The notes: generated by a model not told the origin, from the letters alone. A DNA stretch of 64,000 nucleotides from Lactococcus allomyrinae (GCF_003627095.1 NZ_CP032627.1:1736001-1800000); one strand, 5' to 3'. Positions 27,239 to 38,201 are shown, counted from the stretch's first letter. Made by a program: numbers and translations.

Positions 27239-28933
27239 TTACATATTTTCTGGAGCAGCTACTCCAAGTAAACGTAAGGATTCTTTTAATACAACGGCTG
27301 TAGCAGAAATGAGTGCAAGACGCGATGCCAACTCATCATTTTTTTCCAAAATACGCACATGAGCATAGTATTTATTGAAAGCTTGCGCAAGAGAAATTGC
27401 ATATTTAGCAATTAATGATGGCTCATAATTATCTGCTGCACGTTTGACTGTATTTGGAAATTCTTTCAAGAATTTTACAATTTCCCAAGCTTCCGAATCA
27501 GAAACCACAACAGGAACTTCTTCAAGATTTACTTTTTGTTCTGCTTTTCTCAAAATAGACTGGATACGTGCATGAGCATATTGAACATATGGACCTGTTT
27601 CACCTTCAAATGAAACCATCTCATCCAAATCAAAGTCATAACCATTTTTACGGTCAGTCTTCAAGTCGTAGAATTTAACGGCACCTACACCAACTTGCTT
27701 AGCAACTTCGACCTTATTAGCAAGATTAGGATTTTTTTCTTCAATTTGCTTTTCAGCACGGTCAACTGCTTCGTCAAGTGCCATTTCAAGTTTAACAACA
27801 TGACCTTTACGGGTTGAGAATTTTTTCCCCCCTTGAGTAACCATACCAAAAGGAATATGAACCATATCATCTGACCAATCATAGCCAGCTTCTTTCAATA
27901 CTGCTTTAAGTTGTTTAAAGTGATTCGTTTGTTCTCCTCCAACAACATAAAGTGATTTAACAAAATCAAAAGTTTTCTTACGATAAACAGCTGTGGCAAG
28001 GTCACGTGTAATATACAGAGTTGCACCATCTGTTTTCTTAATCAAAGCCGGATTGAGATTATATTTTTCAAGGTCAACAATCAATGCACCTTTAGACTCA
28101 TGCAAAAGATTCTTGTTTTCTAAGTCTTCAACGATAGCATCCATTTTATCGCTATAAAAGCTTTCTCCAGTGAAATAATCAAAGGTTACATCTAACTTAT
28201 CATAGATACGGTTAAACTCAATCAACGAAACATCAGAGAACCATTTCCAAATACGAAGTGCTTCTTCATCTCCTTGTTCCATTTTGAGGAACCATTCACG
28301 TCCTTCCTCATCAACAGCTGGATTTTCTTTGGCTTCAGCATTGATTTGGACGTAGAGTTTCAAAAGTTCATCAATAGGATTAGCAGTGATTGTTGCTTCA
28401 TCACCATATTTTTTGTAAGCTGTAATCAAAAGCCCAAATTGTTTACCCCAGTCACCCAAGTGGTTAATTTTGACTGGATTGTAGCCTAATTTTTCGTAGA
28501 TTTTAGCAATTGAATCTCCGATAACAGTTGAGCGCAAATGACCGATTGAGAATGGCTTTGCGATATTTGGTGCTGACATATCGACCGGAACGTTACGTCC
28601 TGCACCAGTTTGTTCATCACCATAATGTTTACCTTTAGCGATAACATCATGAATAACTTGTGTTGCAGTTGAGTTTTTGTCAAGAAAGAAATTAACATAA
28701 GGTCCTACTGCTAAAACCTTTTCAAAACCTGTTGAATCAATTTTTTCAGCAATTTCTGTCGCAATGGCTTGCGGAGATTTGCGAAGCACTTTTGCCAGTT
28801 GAAAAGCTGGAAAGGCAAGGTCTCCCAAATCAGATGATTTAGGTTTTTCAATAATGGCTGCGATTTGTTCTACTTCAAGGACGCCGTCGAGAGTTTTGGA
28901 CAGTGCTTGGCTTACTAATTGTTTTTCGTTCAT
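27239..28933 (-). CDS. argS: arginyl-tRNA synthetase
   Basis: 564 residues, class I synthetase charging tRNA-Arg. N-terminal Add1 domain, then the HIGH-type motif [12 protein letters not shown] (about 125-135), the KMSKS-equivalent region [11 protein letters not shown], and the anticodon-binding domain with [15 protein letters not shown]. The length is typical. It stands between the arc operon and divergent argR, the standard lactococcal order, and has its own terminator. Confidence 0.97.
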   Translation of the reverse strand: MNEKQLVSQALSKTLDGVLEVEQIAAIIEKPKSSDLGDLAFPAFQLAKVLRKSPQAIATEIAEKIDSTGFEKVLAVGPYVNFFLDKNSTATQVIHDVIAKGKHYGDEQTGAGRNVPVDMSAPNIAKPFSIGHLRSTVIGDSIAKIYEKLGYNPVKINHLGDWGKQFGLLITAYKKYGDEATITANPIDELLKLYVQINAEAKENPAVDEEGREWFLKMEQGDEEALRIWKWFSDVSLIEFNRIYDKLDVTFDYFTGESFYSDKMDAIVEDLENKNLLHESKGALIVDLEKYNLNPALIKKTDGATLYITRDLATAVYRKKTFDFVKSLYVVGGEQTNHFKQLKAVLKEAGYDWSDDMVHIPFGMVTQGGKKFSTRKGHVVKLEMALDEAVDRAEKQIEEKNPNLANKVEVAKQVGVGAVKFYDLKTDRKNGYDFDLDEMVSFEGETGPYVQYAHARIQSILRKAEQKVNLEEVPVVVSDSEAWEIVKFLKEFPNTVKRAADNYEPSLIAKYAISLAQAFNKYYAHVRILEKNDELASRLALISATAVVLKESLRLLGVAAPENM

Positions 28934-28988
28934 TTTCTAATTATACAGAAAAAATACTAATTTTGTCAATGTGTTTAACATTATATGG

Positions 28989-28994
28989 TATAAT
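28989..28994 (+). promoter_or_regulatory. extended -10 of argR, leaderless
   Basis: TGGTATAAT with the -10 ending 6 nt before ATG 29001. Confidence 0.7.
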
Positions 28995-29000
28995 TATGCT

Positions 29001-29459
29001 ATGAAAAGAGCCGAAAGATTAAATATTATTAAAGATATCGTCACTAACAATAAAATAGCGACCCAAGAAGAGCTACAAAACCTGTTAGCAAAAGAGGGTG
29101 TGACAGTCACTCAAGCAACTTTGTCACGGGATATCAGAAAATTAAATATTATTAAAAAGCGAGATAAAGGCGAGAGTTTTTACTCACTTTTGACGTCTGG
29201 AAATGAGAAGATTCATTCTGATTTGCATTTATATTTTTATAATTTTGTCCTTTCTGCAACTTCTGTTGGTGCGTTAGTTGTGATTCGTACAAAATTAGGT
29301 GAAGCAGATATATTGGCAAATGCGCTCGATGAAGAAAGAGAAAATCGCAAAGATATATTAGGAACACTCGCTGGAGCGGACACTCTACTTGTTATTTGTG
29401 CTTCTGAAAAGGATGCAACTGTTTTGACAGCTGAGATAAAATATATCTTGCTTGGTTAA
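29001..29459 (+). CDS. argR: ArgR/AhrC-family arginine regulator
   Basis: 152 residues. N-terminal winged helix ([28 protein letters not shown] ... [17 protein letters not shown]) and C-terminal hexamerisation/arginine-binding domain ending [19 protein letters not shown], where GTxAGxDT is the arginine pocket. It senses arginine and controls arc and biosynthetic genes. The longer frame from 28971 contains the -10 box, so ATG 29001, the family start, is used. Divergent from argS. Confidence 0.93.
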   Translation: MKRAERLNIIKDIVTNNKIATQEELQNLLAKEGVTVTQATLSRDIRKLNIIKKRDKGESFYSLLTSGNEKIHSDLHLYFYNFVLSATSVGALVVIRTKLGEADILANALDEERENRKDILGTLAGADTLLVICASEKDATVLTAEIKYILLG

Positions 29460-29572
29460 ATTTATTTTGTAGTCTTTAAAAGTCCCCGCTTTTTTTAATT
29501 TTTTAAGTTTTATTTAAGCGATTACATTTATACTGTCTTTACTCCCTAAATAATTTCTTCATAAACCCCTTT

Positions 29573-29606
29573 AATCCAAGCCACCCTCCTGTGACTTGGA
29601 TTTTTT
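29573..29606 (+). terminator. terminator of argR
   Basis: 8-bp stem AATCCAAG / CTTGGATT followed by TTTT, about 115 nt after the stop. Confidence 0.8.
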
Positions 29607-29704
29607 ATGGTTACTGACAGAATCCTGTCAGCATTTTTATCTAATTTGTACTATTTCTTCTTGGTTGAGTCATTAATTTTACCGCAAAATGAGTCAAAAA
29701 AAGA

Positions 29705-29722
29705 CTGTCAGTATACTGACAG
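29705..29722 (-). terminator. murC terminator made of a CTGTCAG palindrome
   Basis: CTGTCAGTATACTGACAG followed on the minus strand by TCTTTTTTT; T-rich on the plus side too, so possibly bidirectional. Confidence 0.8.
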
Positions 29723-29744
29723 ACTTTTTATTTTGGATATTTCA

Positions 29745-31076
29745 TTATTGTAAGTTCGTTGATATTTGTCCAAGCAATTTTTCAAAAGCAATTTCATATT
29801 TTTGAATATTCCCTGCTCCCATAAATACATAAACCGCACGGTCATGGTCAAGTAATGGAGAAATATTGTCAAGATCAACAACTTTAGCTGGTTTACGCAC
29901 TTTATCTGCCAAATCCTGTGCAGTAATTTCATGATGGTCAACCTCACGAGCAGAACCATAAATCTGTGCTAGATAAACTGTATCGGCATGGTCAAGCACA
30001 GCGGCAAATTCGTCAGCAAAGGCAATTGTCCTTGTAAACGTGTGGGGTTGGAAAACTGCAACTATTTCACGATCTGGATATTTTTGACGAGCTGCATCAA
30101 GCGTCGCTTCGATTTCTGTTGGATGGTGTGCAAAATCGTCAATGATGATAATCTCACCAACTTTCTTTTCAGTAAAACGTCGTTTTACTCCTCGGAAAGT
30201 CAACAGATGATCTGCAACTTCGACCATATCAAGCCCTAAGTTATGGCAAACAGCAACAACTGACAAGGCATTTAAAACATTATGTTTTCCATAAGCTGGT
30301 ACAACAAAATGTCCAAGCAATTGTCCACGGAAATAAGCATCAAAAGAAGAACCACGTGTACTACGAATCAAGTTTTCTGCACGATAATCATCATTTGCTT
30401 CAAAACCATAATAATAAATAGGAGCTTTTGCTGTTAATTTCCGAAGATTAACATCTTCTCCATATGCAAAAATGCCGTTTTTGATATTATTAGCATAGTC
30501 TTGAAAAGCAGCTGTGACATCCTCAATGCCTTCAAAATAATCTGGATGGTCAAAGTCGATATTTGTCATAATCGTGTATTCTGGATGATAAGGCATGAAA
30601 TGGCGTTCATATTCATCAGATTCAAAAACAAAATATTTACTATCTGCATTTCCACGTCCAGTACCATCACCAATCAGATAAGAAGTATCAACTATACTAC
30701 TCATCACGTGTGCCAACATTCCTGTTGTTGAAGTTTTACCATGCGCACCCGCTACACCAATACTTACAAAGTCTTCCATGAAGTGACCTAGAAACTCATG
30801 ATAGCGCTTGAAAGGAAAGCCATTTTTATGTGCAAATGCAATCTCCACATTGTTATCATCTCGAAAAGCATTTCCAGCAATTAATTCAAACTCAGGTTTG
30901 ATATTTTTTTCATCAAAAGGTAGGAGTGGTACACCAGCCTGCTCAAGTCCTCGTTGAGTAAAGAAATAATCTGTTGAATCTGAACCTTGTACTTTTTTTC
31001 CCATTTGATGGAGCATAAGCGCAAGCGCGCTCATTCCTGAGCCTTTAATTCCGGTAAAATGATATGTTTTTTCCAT
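29745..31076 (-). CDS. murC: UDP-N-acetylmuramate--L-alanine ligase
   Basis: 443 residues; adds L-Ala to UDP-MurNAc in the first peptide step of peptidoglycan synthesis. Mur-ligase motifs: [11 protein letters not shown] (UDP-binding), [11 protein letters not shown] (ATP P-loop, about residue 109-116), [20 protein letters not shown], and [14 protein letters not shown] upstream of the ATG. In streptococci murC likewise lies near an SNF2 helicase gene. It is followed by its own palindrome terminator. Confidence 0.97.
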   Translation of the reverse strand: MEKTYHFTGIKGSGMSALALMLHQMGKKVQGSDSTDYFFTQRGLEQAGVPLLPFDEKNIKPEFELIAGNAFRDDNNVEIAFAHKNGFPFKRYHEFLGHFMEDFVSIGVAGAHGKTSTTGMLAHVMSSIVDTSYLIGDGTGRGNADSKYFVFESDEYERHFMPYHPEYTIMTNIDFDHPDYFEGIEDVTAAFQDYANNIKNGIFAYGEDVNLRKLTAKAPIYYYGFEANDDYRAENLIRSTRGSSFDAYFRGQLLGHFVVPAYGKHNVLNALSVVAVCHNLGLDMVEVADHLLTFRGVKRRFTEKKVGEIIIIDDFAHHPTEIEATLDAARQKYPDREIVAVFQPHTFTRTIAFADEFAAVLDHADTVYLAQIYGSAREVDHHEITAQDLADKVRKPAKVVDLDNISPLLDHDRAVYVFMGAGNIQKYEIAFEKLLGQISTNLQ

Positions 31077-31333
31077 GATAAAATGTCCTGTAAGTTACTG
31101 ACAGAATCTTCCTGATATCCTGTCAGTACGGTTATCATTGTCAGTAGCTTACAGAAATTTCCCTTCTTTTCTTACAATCTAATCCTATTGGATTTCCAAA
31201 AATTTTGAAATTCAAATGTGTCTTTAACACATATAAAATTTATCTTTTCAAAAATTCACTCTGCCAATCGCAACTTTTACCACTTATGGTTTATAAGTTA
31301 CTGCTGACAGAGTTCTTTTTTTATTTACTTTTA

Positions 31334-31936
31334 TTAGACAATTCCACGGTCGAAGATATTTTTACGTTTATTTTCAAAATAACTTCCTTTTTCATTAACT
31401 GCTCCACCATGTGGCGTCGATTTTCTCATTCCACCACTTCTTGAAACAGCATCTGAAACACTCATCCCTTGCTTCTTCATATCTTGAATCGGATTATCAT
31501 TGACCAAAGGACGTTTATTCAAGATTGCTGATGTTGAACGTCGAACAGTAAAATCTTCCTTATCTCTCTCAAGAGGTGAGACATATTGCTTGGGAGGCTT
31601 AGGAAGTGTTGCCGCTGCACGTTTAGCACGCTCTTTCGATTCATCAACACTTGTCTTTTTAGGCATCTTGTCGTAAGAACTTACACCACTGTGATTGGAG
31701 TTGAGCGGACGATGTTGAGTGCTAAAGCTTGTCTTTGCTTTATAAGGCTTAAAATTATCAGGGCGTTTTGTTTCCGATTTTGGCATACTACTCGCCATTC
31801 CACCAATTGAAGCCTCATCTTGAAGACTCGGATTTCTGGTCAGCAATTGCTGATTATTCAGAATTACACGAGTATCTTTTTGAAGGACTTCATCATCACC
31901 GATAACTGGAAATGTAACTCTTCTTCTTTCTACCAT
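31334..31936 (-). CDS. basic, low-complexity hypothetical protein
   Basis: 200 residues without signal peptide or membrane helix. Rich in Lys, Arg, Ser and Pro with few bulky hydrophobics after residue 40, so largely disordered. Short conserved-looking patches: VERRRVTFPVIGDD at the N-terminus, YVSPLERDKEDFTVRRSTSAIL (two overlapping segments) and FENKRKNIFDRGIV at the C-terminus. It lies between the SNF2 helicase and murC. The mixture of charged linkers and terminal motifs would fit an adaptor for cell-wall or division proteins, but that is guesswork; no function assigned. Confidence 0.7.
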   Translation of the reverse strand: MVERRRVTFPVIGDDEVLQKDTRVILNNQQLLTRNPSLQDEASIGGMASSMPKSETKRPDNFKPYKAKTSFSTQHRPLNSNHSGVSSYDKMPKKTSVDESKERAKRAAATLPKPPKQYVSPLERDKEDFTVRRSTSAILNKRPLVNDNPIQDMKKQGMSVSDAVSRSGGMRKSTPHGGAVNEKGSYFENKRKNIFDRGIV

Positions 31937-32308
31937 ATTTTTGTCCTATTTCTTTATAATTAATCAGTCTGCAAAAGGCTGATATGTAGCATTTGCAACA
32001 ATTTTTAGTTTATCTCAGTATAGTCAATCAAAAAACTTGATTGAAAAGTTTGTTTAAAATTCATTGTATAGCTCATCCATTGCCACAACGCTTAAAAACT
32101 ACCACGCTGCCAAAGCAAAGATAGAACGAATGGACATCTGGCGTATGGATAACATGATATAAAATCAATATTTATCACAGCTATCAAACCTTTTTGAGTC
32201 CTTTTAATTACAAATCATGACTGATACTCGTTAAAATTTAACAGTATTAAAGAAAAAATTTGTATAGTTCCGATATTCATTATAGCTTAATTTTCAAGTT
32301 TTTTAAAG
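31937..32308. other. intergenic region, no gene seen
   Basis: 372 nt between SNF2 and the basic protein gene. It contains an AGAACGAATGGACA segment related to the arcT-arcD2 gap, and mixed foldbacks around 32070-32160. No ORF with an RBS. Confidence 0.4.
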
Positions 32309-35300
32309 TCAAACTCCCAGAATTTCACGAATTTCTGCCTCACTGAGTGCTTTATCAACAACATCACCTTCAAGAACATTAGCAATCAAGTCTTTTTTAC
32401 GTTCCTGAATGTCCATAATCTTTTCTTCAATGGTTCCTTGAGTAATCAATCGAATGACTTCAACTGTATTTTTTTGCCCCATTCTATGTGCACGTGCGAT
32501 TGCTTGTTCTTCCACAGCTGGATTCCACCATAAATCAACCAAAATCACAACATCAGCACTTGTCAAATTGAGTCCAACACCTCCAGCTTTCAAAGAAACT
32601 AAGAAAGCATCTCGGCTTCCAGCATTAAAAGCTTGAACCATTGACAATCTATCCTTGATTGGTGTAGAACCTGTCAATTTATAAGCACTCATCTCAAGAT
32701 GATCCATCAACCGCTCAATGTGAGGAAAAACTTTGGTAAACTGTGAAAAAATCAATGGACGATGACCAGATTCTTTAATCTGTTCGAGTAACTCTCGCAA
32801 ACGTTCCAACTTTCCTGAGCTCCCTTTGTAATCATCCATAAATAACGCAGGTGTATTACAAATTTGACGAAGTCGCGTAATCCCAGCTAAAATCTCAATT
32901 CGCGAACGTGATAAGGCTGTACTATCCATCTGCATCACTTGGCGTTGCATCAACTCCAGTTGAGCAAGATAGATTACTTTTTGATCATCAGCGAGATTAT
33001 TATAAAGCGTAATTTCCATCTTTTCAGGCAATTCTTCAAGAACATCTTCTTTTTTACGTCGCATGATGAACGGCTGAATCAATCTTGAAATCACTGCTGG
33101 TGACATTTTATTGAATTTTTCTCGTTTTGGCAAAAATCCAGGCATCACAACTTGGAAGATTGCCCAAATTTCTTCAATTCTATTTTCTAGTGGTGTTCCT
33201 GAAAGAGCAAATGTATGTTCAACGTTAAGCGCTGTTAAAGATTTATTAGTTTTACTGCTATAATTTTTCACTACCTGCGCTTCATCCAGCAAAAGATAAT
33301 TTAACTTTTTATCTTGGTACTCTTCAAAGTCTTTCAAAAAGCTACCATAACTTGTAATATAAATCTGATGCTCTGTCGCGATTTGTTCTGAACGTTCATT
33401 CTTAGTGCCATCTACCACAACAAAATTAATCTGGTCTGTGAACTTTTCAAATTCACTTGCCCAGTTGTATGTCAGGCTCGCTGGCGCAGTAATCAATGCT
33501 TTTTCACCTTCTTTTAAGTTGGAGAGAAGATAGGTGATGGCTTGGACAGTTTTCCCCAAACCCATATCATCAGCGAGTATTCCTCCTAACTGATAATGAG
33601 TCAGCATACTCATCCAACGCACACCAATCTCTTGATAAGGACGAAGAGAGGCCCGGATGTGTTCTGGCTTTTCATAAGGAAATGTCTCAGGCTGAGTGAG
33701 ATGTTCATAGAAGGACTTAAATTTCTCTGAGAATGACGCACCACTGATATTCTCAAAAATCTTAGAAACTTGAAAACTGCGATTAGCATTGACTCTAAGC
33801 GTATTTCCACTGATGACAAACTGCTCATCCAACTCATTAAGCGCTGATTTTAGAGCTTTAAATTTTTCATCAAAATGGTAAAACTTCCCACTCTCACTAA
33901 TATAAAATTCCGCATTCTCTTGAAGTTTTGCAATCACGTTTGCAAACTCTGATTCGCCAACCTGTGGTAAATCAAACGAGATATCAAGTAAACCACCATT
34001 ACTGTCAATACGAATCTCAGGAATCTCGTCCATTTTTAATTCTGTCAGTACTGACGAAAGTTCAACTTTACCCAATTTATTAAAGGCTGGTAAAATTTTG
34101 ATAAAGAAAGTCTCTGTCAGTACTGACAGAATAGTCAAACTTGAATTAAATGAACGAGGAAATCCAAACCGCTCCATCACTGCAAAAATTTTCTGCTCTT
34201 TTCGTAAATCGCGAGAAAACTCTAACGTTTCAAGTTCATGAAAACTGTCTATCGCAAAATTACCATAGTCAAATTTTACTGACAGAGCAAGCGTTTGTTT
34301 GTCAGTAAGGTCAAATCGAAAAATCGCATCAAATGGTCTAATGACAAAATGACGAGGAGCTGAAATCCGTCCCAAAGTAGATAATTGCTGCAATGCCTGC
34401 GCTAATCTATCTTTATCAGCATATGAAAAATTAATACGATTTTCATTGGCAAGTCGTCGCTCCAAAACGGTTAAAAGTCGTCTTTGTTCCTGACTTACCT
34501 TGTAGAAAATATGATCGTGATACAATAATGATTTTCCATAAAAATTGTGATAATTCTTATCTATCACACTTAACTCAATATAATCCTGCTGACTTTCAAC
34601 TTTAAACTCAAACAACTCTGAATCATTATCTAAAGGAATAAAAGTAAAATAATTAATCATTCTACCAGAGATTTTAAGCTGACACATTTCAAGCGCTGCT
34701 GACAAATCCATTGCTTCTTCAAGAAACAGAAAAGGGATGTTCAAATAACGTCCATTTTTGATATATAAAGATTTTGTAAATGCCTCATCCGTTTTATCAT
34801 CAATTTTCAATAAGAAATTTAAAAATGCTTGACTCGCTTCATCAAAATTATCAAAAAATAGATTGATATAGTGTAAAGAGCCCAGAGAATACTGACTAAA
34901 ATTTCTCAAAGCACGTAAAAAATATGGAATATCCTTAATCACATAAGAACGCCCTAATTTCTCGCTTTTTAATCTTATATCAAAATACAAGAAATAATCC
35001 ACAGAAAAATAATCATAAAGCTGACTGTTATCCTCAATCTGAACCTCAATTGAATACTGGTCTGTACTAAAATTAAGCTGTGTTTCCCCATTTAATTCAT
35101 CCAAAAAAGTAACATTTTCTGTGTAAAGCAAACTCTCTGGTCGTAAATGTTCCTTATCTTCGGTTGTATCCGTAGTTGTTTCTCTGTTTTTTAGATATTC
35201 TTCTATCGCTGCAATATGCTTACAGTAGCGATGATTTTGCTGAAAAACTTCACAAGAACAATAGTCCTGTGCCCCATCTAAATCATATACCACTTGCTCG

Positions 35301-35413
35301 CCATCAATCTCTGCGCTCAGTTTAAAATCGGCTTCAATAGGGTCATTTAATCCCCCTTTTGCATAAAGCGCAATTCCTTCGCTTCGCACCCTAGCTGGCA
35401 TCATTCTACTCAT
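32309..35413 (-). CDS. SNF2-family helicase with SWIM zinc finger
   Basis: 1034-residue Swi2/Snf2-like ATPase. An N-terminal SWIM finger (CSCEVFQQNHRYCKH, about 52-66) and a ~500-residue Firmicute-specific middle region are followed by RecA1 with DDMGLGKT (motif I, about 618), the DEAQ box (motif II) and SGTPLENR, and RecA2 with SLKAGGVGLNLTSA and QAIARAHRMGQ (motif VI). Likely remodels protein-DNA or RNA polymerase complexes. Two CTGTCAG palindromes lie inside the coding sequence (34041, 34114) and are read as Ser-Val-Leu-Thr segments. Confidence 0.93.
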   Translation of the reverse strand: MSRMMPARVRSEGIALYAKGGLNDPIEADFKLSAEIDGEQVVYDLDGAQDYCSCEVFQQNHRYCKHIAAIEEYLKNRETTTDTTEDKEHLRPESLLYTENVTFLDELNGETQLNFSTDQYSIEVQIEDNSQLYDYFSVDYFLYFDIRLKSEKLGRSYVIKDIPYFLRALRNFSQYSLGSLHYINLFFDNFDEASQAFLNFLLKIDDKTDEAFTKSLYIKNGRYLNIPFLFLEEAMDLSAALEMCQLKISGRMINYFTFIPLDNDSELFEFKVESQQDYIELSVIDKNYHNFYGKSLLYHDHIFYKVSQEQRRLLTVLERRLANENRINFSYADKDRLAQALQQLSTLGRISAPRHFVIRPFDAIFRFDLTDKQTLALSVKFDYGNFAIDSFHELETLEFSRDLRKEQKIFAVMERFGFPRSFNSSLTILSVLTETFFIKILPAFNKLGKVELSSVLTELKMDEIPEIRIDSNGGLLDISFDLPQVGESEFANVIAKLQENAEFYISESGKFYHFDEKFKALKSALNELDEQFVISGNTLRVNANRSFQVSKIFENISGASFSEKFKSFYEHLTQPETFPYEKPEHIRASLRPYQEIGVRWMSMLTHYQLGGILADDMGLGKTVQAITYLLSNLKEGEKALITAPASLTYNWASEFEKFTDQINFVVVDGTKNERSEQIATEHQIYITSYGSFLKDFEEYQDKKLNYLLLDEAQVVKNYSSKTNKSLTALNVEHTFALSGTPLENRIEEIWAIFQVVMPGFLPKREKFNKMSPAVISRLIQPFIMRRKKEDVLEELPEKMEITLYNNLADDQKVIYLAQLELMQRQVMQMDSTALSRSRIEILAGITRLRQICNTPALFMDDYKGSSGKLERLRELLEQIKESGHRPLIFSQFTKVFPHIERLMDHLEMSAYKLTGSTPIKDRLSMVQAFNAGSRDAFLVSLKAGGVGLNLTSADVVILVDLWWNPAVEEQAIARAHRMGQKNTVEVIRLITQGTIEEKIMDIQERKKDLIANVLEGDVVDKALSEAEIREILGV
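34041..34129. repeat. two CTGTCAG palindromes inside SNF2
   Basis: TCTGTCAGTACTGACGA (34041-34057) and CTGTCAGTACTGACAG (34114-34129), both in frame and encoding LSSVLTE-/ILSVLTE-like peptides on the minus strand. Confidence 0.85.
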
Positions 35414-35692
35414 AATTTTATTATTTTTCCTCGATAGTCATCCGTCATGTTTATTCAGAAATTCTGCTTATAGCCCAATATTGTTTCATACTCTTCTAGG
35501 ACAGTTCCCTATACGATACCTTGCTTAGTTTGGACAAGAAATAAAACATCGCGAGATTCTGAATAATCTATTACAAAATTTTGCGTATATTATACCATAT
35601 TTTGACATTTTTTTCACTAAGTATTCCAAAAAATCCTTATTCTTTGCGAATAATATTTTTTCACAACGTTCGATTTAGCAAGTAAAAGTAAT
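35414..35692. other. aroF-SNF2 intergenic region
   Basis: About 280 nt, AT-rich towards the aroF side, with no gene. The part next to SNF2 should hold its promoter (the gene has GAGGAAAAA before the ATG), but I see no consensus -35/-10 pair. Confidence 0.4.
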
Positions 35693-35722
35693 AAAAAGAT
35701 GCCATTAAAAGCACCTCTTTTC
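35693..35722 (-). terminator. terminator of the permease-aroF operon
   Basis: Stem AAGAGGTGC / GCATCTTTT (with G-T pairs), loop TTTTAATG, followed by TTATTAC on the minus strand. Confidence 0.7.
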
Positions 35723-35785
35723 TTTAAAATATTTAAAAGCCTGATGCTCACTTTTCCGCTATTTTGCTCCATAAGTTTGAATTAA

Positions 35786-36829
35786 TCATTTATCAGCACT
35801 TTTCGCAGTTGCAGTATAAATCTCTTTGACCAATTGCTCTGTCTTTTCCCAGCCGAGACATGGGTCTGTGATAGATTTCCCGAAAATCTCTGGGTGGTCT
35901 TGACGGCCATCTTCAAGATAGGACTCAATCATAAATCCACGTACATATTTGTTAATCTTGTCATGCCAGTCACGATTAATCAATGTTTGACGTACAATAC
36001 GAATTTGTTCCATGTATTTTTTACCAGAATTATCATGATTCGTATCGATAACAATAAATGGATTTTTCAAGTTCATCTTTTCATAACTCTCGATTGTTTC
36101 TAAGAGATTATCTGTGTAATAGTTTGGATGATATTTTCCATTTTCGTCTTGACCTCCACGCAAAATAACGTGAGCAAGCGGATTGCCTGATGTTTCTACC
36201 TCAGCACGTCCAAATAGAAAATCTTGAGACTGCTGTGCAGCATAAACGCCATTGAACATTACTTTCAAATTACCAGAAGTTGGATTTTTCATTCCTGTGG
36301 GAGCATCAATTCCTGATGCAACGAAACGGTGTTGTTGATTTTCAACCGAACGCGCTCCTACTGCATAATAACTGACCAAATCATCTACCATTGTCAAGTT
36401 CTCTGGATAAAGCATTTCGTCTGCTGTAGTGAGTCCTGTTTCAGTGATTACTTTATAATGTAGATCTCGAACCATCTTAATACCATTGATGAGGTCTGTA
36501 TGGCCATCAGCATCAGGCTCATGAATCAATCCTTTATAGCCATCACCGTTTGTTCTAGGTTTTGCAGTATAAACCCGCATTACCATAAAAATTTTCTCTT
36601 TAACTTCTTCTTGAAGTTTTGCCAAACGGCGTGCATATTCAAGAACTGCTTCTTCATTATCCGACGAACATGGACCAATAATCAAGAGCAAACGCTCATC
36701 TTCGCCTTTGATAATTGCCTCTAACTCTTTATCGCGCTTAACTTTTCTCGCTTGTTGTTCCGCATTAAGATGGTTAATTTCTTTTACAGCTTCAACATCA
36801 ATTTGTGCGCTAACTTTTTTGAATGTCAT
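35786..36829 (-). CDS. aroF: 3-deoxy-7-phosphoheptulonate synthase (DAHP synthase)
   Basis: 347 residues, type I-alpha (AroFGH) enzyme: PEP + erythrose 4-phosphate to DAHP, the entry to aromatic amino acid synthesis. Motifs LLLIIGPCSSDN, VMRVYTAKPRTNGDGYKGLI (substrate-binding KPRT), GARSVENQQHR, DTNHDNSGK, ESYLEDGRQD. The N-terminal helix fits feedback-regulated isoenzymes. It lies 43 nt downstream of the amino-acid permease and shares its attenuator-controlled transcript, which links uptake and synthesis. Confidence 0.96.
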   Translation of the reverse strand: MTFKKVSAQIDVEAVKEINHLNAEQQARKVKRDKELEAIIKGEDERLLLIIGPCSSDNEEAVLEYARRLAKLQEEVKEKIFMVMRVYTAKPRTNGDGYKGLIHEPDADGHTDLINGIKMVRDLHYKVITETGLTTADEMLYPENLTMVDDLVSYYAVGARSVENQQHRFVASGIDAPTGMKNPTSGNLKVMFNGVYAAQQSQDFLFGRAEVETSGNPLAHVILRGGQDENGKYHPNYYTDNLLETIESYEKMNLKNPFIVIDTNHDNSGKKYMEQIRIVRQTLINRDWHDKINKYVRGFMIESYLEDGRQDHPEIFGKSITDPCLGWEKTEQLVKEIYTATAKSADK

Positions 36830-36872
36830 TTTTTTCTCGCTTTTCTAAATATTTTTTAATTTTTTGATTTAA

Positions 36873-38201
36873 TTATTGATTTATTTGCTTTTTTTGATAA
36901 CTAATGTAAATCACAAAGTAGAGAATTGCAGTGAGCACAGTTACTCCGATAGGATTGGTAAATAAAATTCCAATACAAATCAGAAATAGTGCGGCAAGAG
37001 CAAATATGCTCATACTTCTCCCAGAAAGTGACCCGTTCTTACAAGCAAGTACAAAACCTGCACTACTGATAAGGAACCAAATTAACAGTACAGTATAAGA
37101 GAGAGAACCTGCCAAATAATTAAATAACTGATCACCAAGAAAATAAGATAAAACTACCCCAATGTAGAGTGTTCCCGAACAAAAGAGTACCGCTCTTTGA
37201 GGGACTTGATGTTTATTTAGCTTTGCAACAGCGCTTGCATACTTTCCTTTTCTGTTCTTTAGTCGGAAAAATAAAATTCTTGAAGAAGCATAAATTCCTG
37301 AATTGATAGAAGAGAATAGTGCTAAGATAATGACAAAGTTGACAATATCTCCCGCAAAAGGAATATGCATTTTATTAAATACCATTACAAAAGGACTCAT
37401 TGAAGAATCAGTAAGAGTATGCCAGTTATAAATGATAAGTAATAAAAACATCGGAACAATATAAAATGATATAATCCGTCCAATCACGCCTCGAATTGCT
37501 TTTGGAATCGCTACTTTTGGATTTTCTGTTTCACTGACTGTTATAGCAATCAATTCTGAACCACCATAAGAGTAAATAACAATGAGCAAAGAATTAATAA
37601 CTCCTTTTATTCCATGCGGAGCAAATCCTCCATGATTGTTCATCCTAGAAAATGTAGCTATTAGATTAGTATTAAATACCTCCTTAGCTACCAGAATAAC
37701 GCCAAAAATAATAAGTAAAATAATGACGCTTATTTTAATGAATGCAAGCCAATACTCTGTTTCAGCAAAAAAAGTAACTGAATACAAGTTAATGAGTGAG
37801 GTCAATACTGCGATGATTAATACAAATATCCACGCTGGAATATTAGGAAACCATAGTTGCAAAAAGCTCGCTGCTGCAACTGCTTCCGCAATAATATTAA
37901 TCATCCAAAGTGACCAGTAAACCCAGTCTGTAAAGTCTGCTGCATGATTGCCTAGATAGGGTTGAACCAAGCCTGATAAGCCGTGTGGTTCCTCTGAATC
38001 CAATACAAGTTTCTCCAAACTTTTCATTACAAAAAATAGTACCAATCCACCAACCAAATAAGCAATTAGTACCGAAGGACCTGCCACGCTAATCGCTGAG
38101 GCGCTCCCCTTAAATAGTCCTGCTCCGATTGCTCCTCCCAGTGCAATCATCGTTATATGGCGTGTTGCCATTCTTTTCTTCAATCCCTGATTATTCTCCA
38201 A
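36873..38201 (-). CDS. APC-family amino acid permease, probably aromatic
   Basis: 442 residues with 12 membrane helices of the amino acid transporter (AAT/APC) family: ITMIALGGAIGAGLFKGSASAI at helix 1, EPHGLSGLVQPYLG in the first loop, YSYGGSELIAITVSETENP at helix 6. The substrate cannot be read directly, but the operon partner aroF and an upstream leader peptide with five Tyr/Phe codons of eighteen point to tyrosine, phenylalanine or tryptophan. AAAAGGGGATTATATA upstream gives a GGGG-type RBS. Confidence 0.88.
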   Translation of the reverse strand: MENNQGLKKRMATRHITMIALGGAIGAGLFKGSASAISVAGPSVLIAYLVGGLVLFFVMKSLEKLVLDSEEPHGLSGLVQPYLGNHAADFTDWVYWSLWMINIIAEAVAAASFLQLWFPNIPAWIFVLIIAVLTSLINLYSVTFFAETEYWLAFIKISVIILLIIFGVILVAKEVFNTNLIATFSRMNNHGGFAPHGIKGVINSLLIVIYSYGGSELIAITVSETENPKVAIPKAIRGVIGRIISFYIVPMFLLLIIYNWHTLTDSSMSPFVMVFNKMHIPFAGDIVNFVIILALFSSINSGIYASSRILFFRLKNRKGKYASAVAKLNKHQVPQRAVLFCSGTLYIGVVLSYFLGDQLFNYLAGSLSYTVLLIWFLISSAGFVLACKNGSLSGRSMSIFALAALFLICIGILFTNPIGVTVLTAILYFVIYISYQKKQINQ

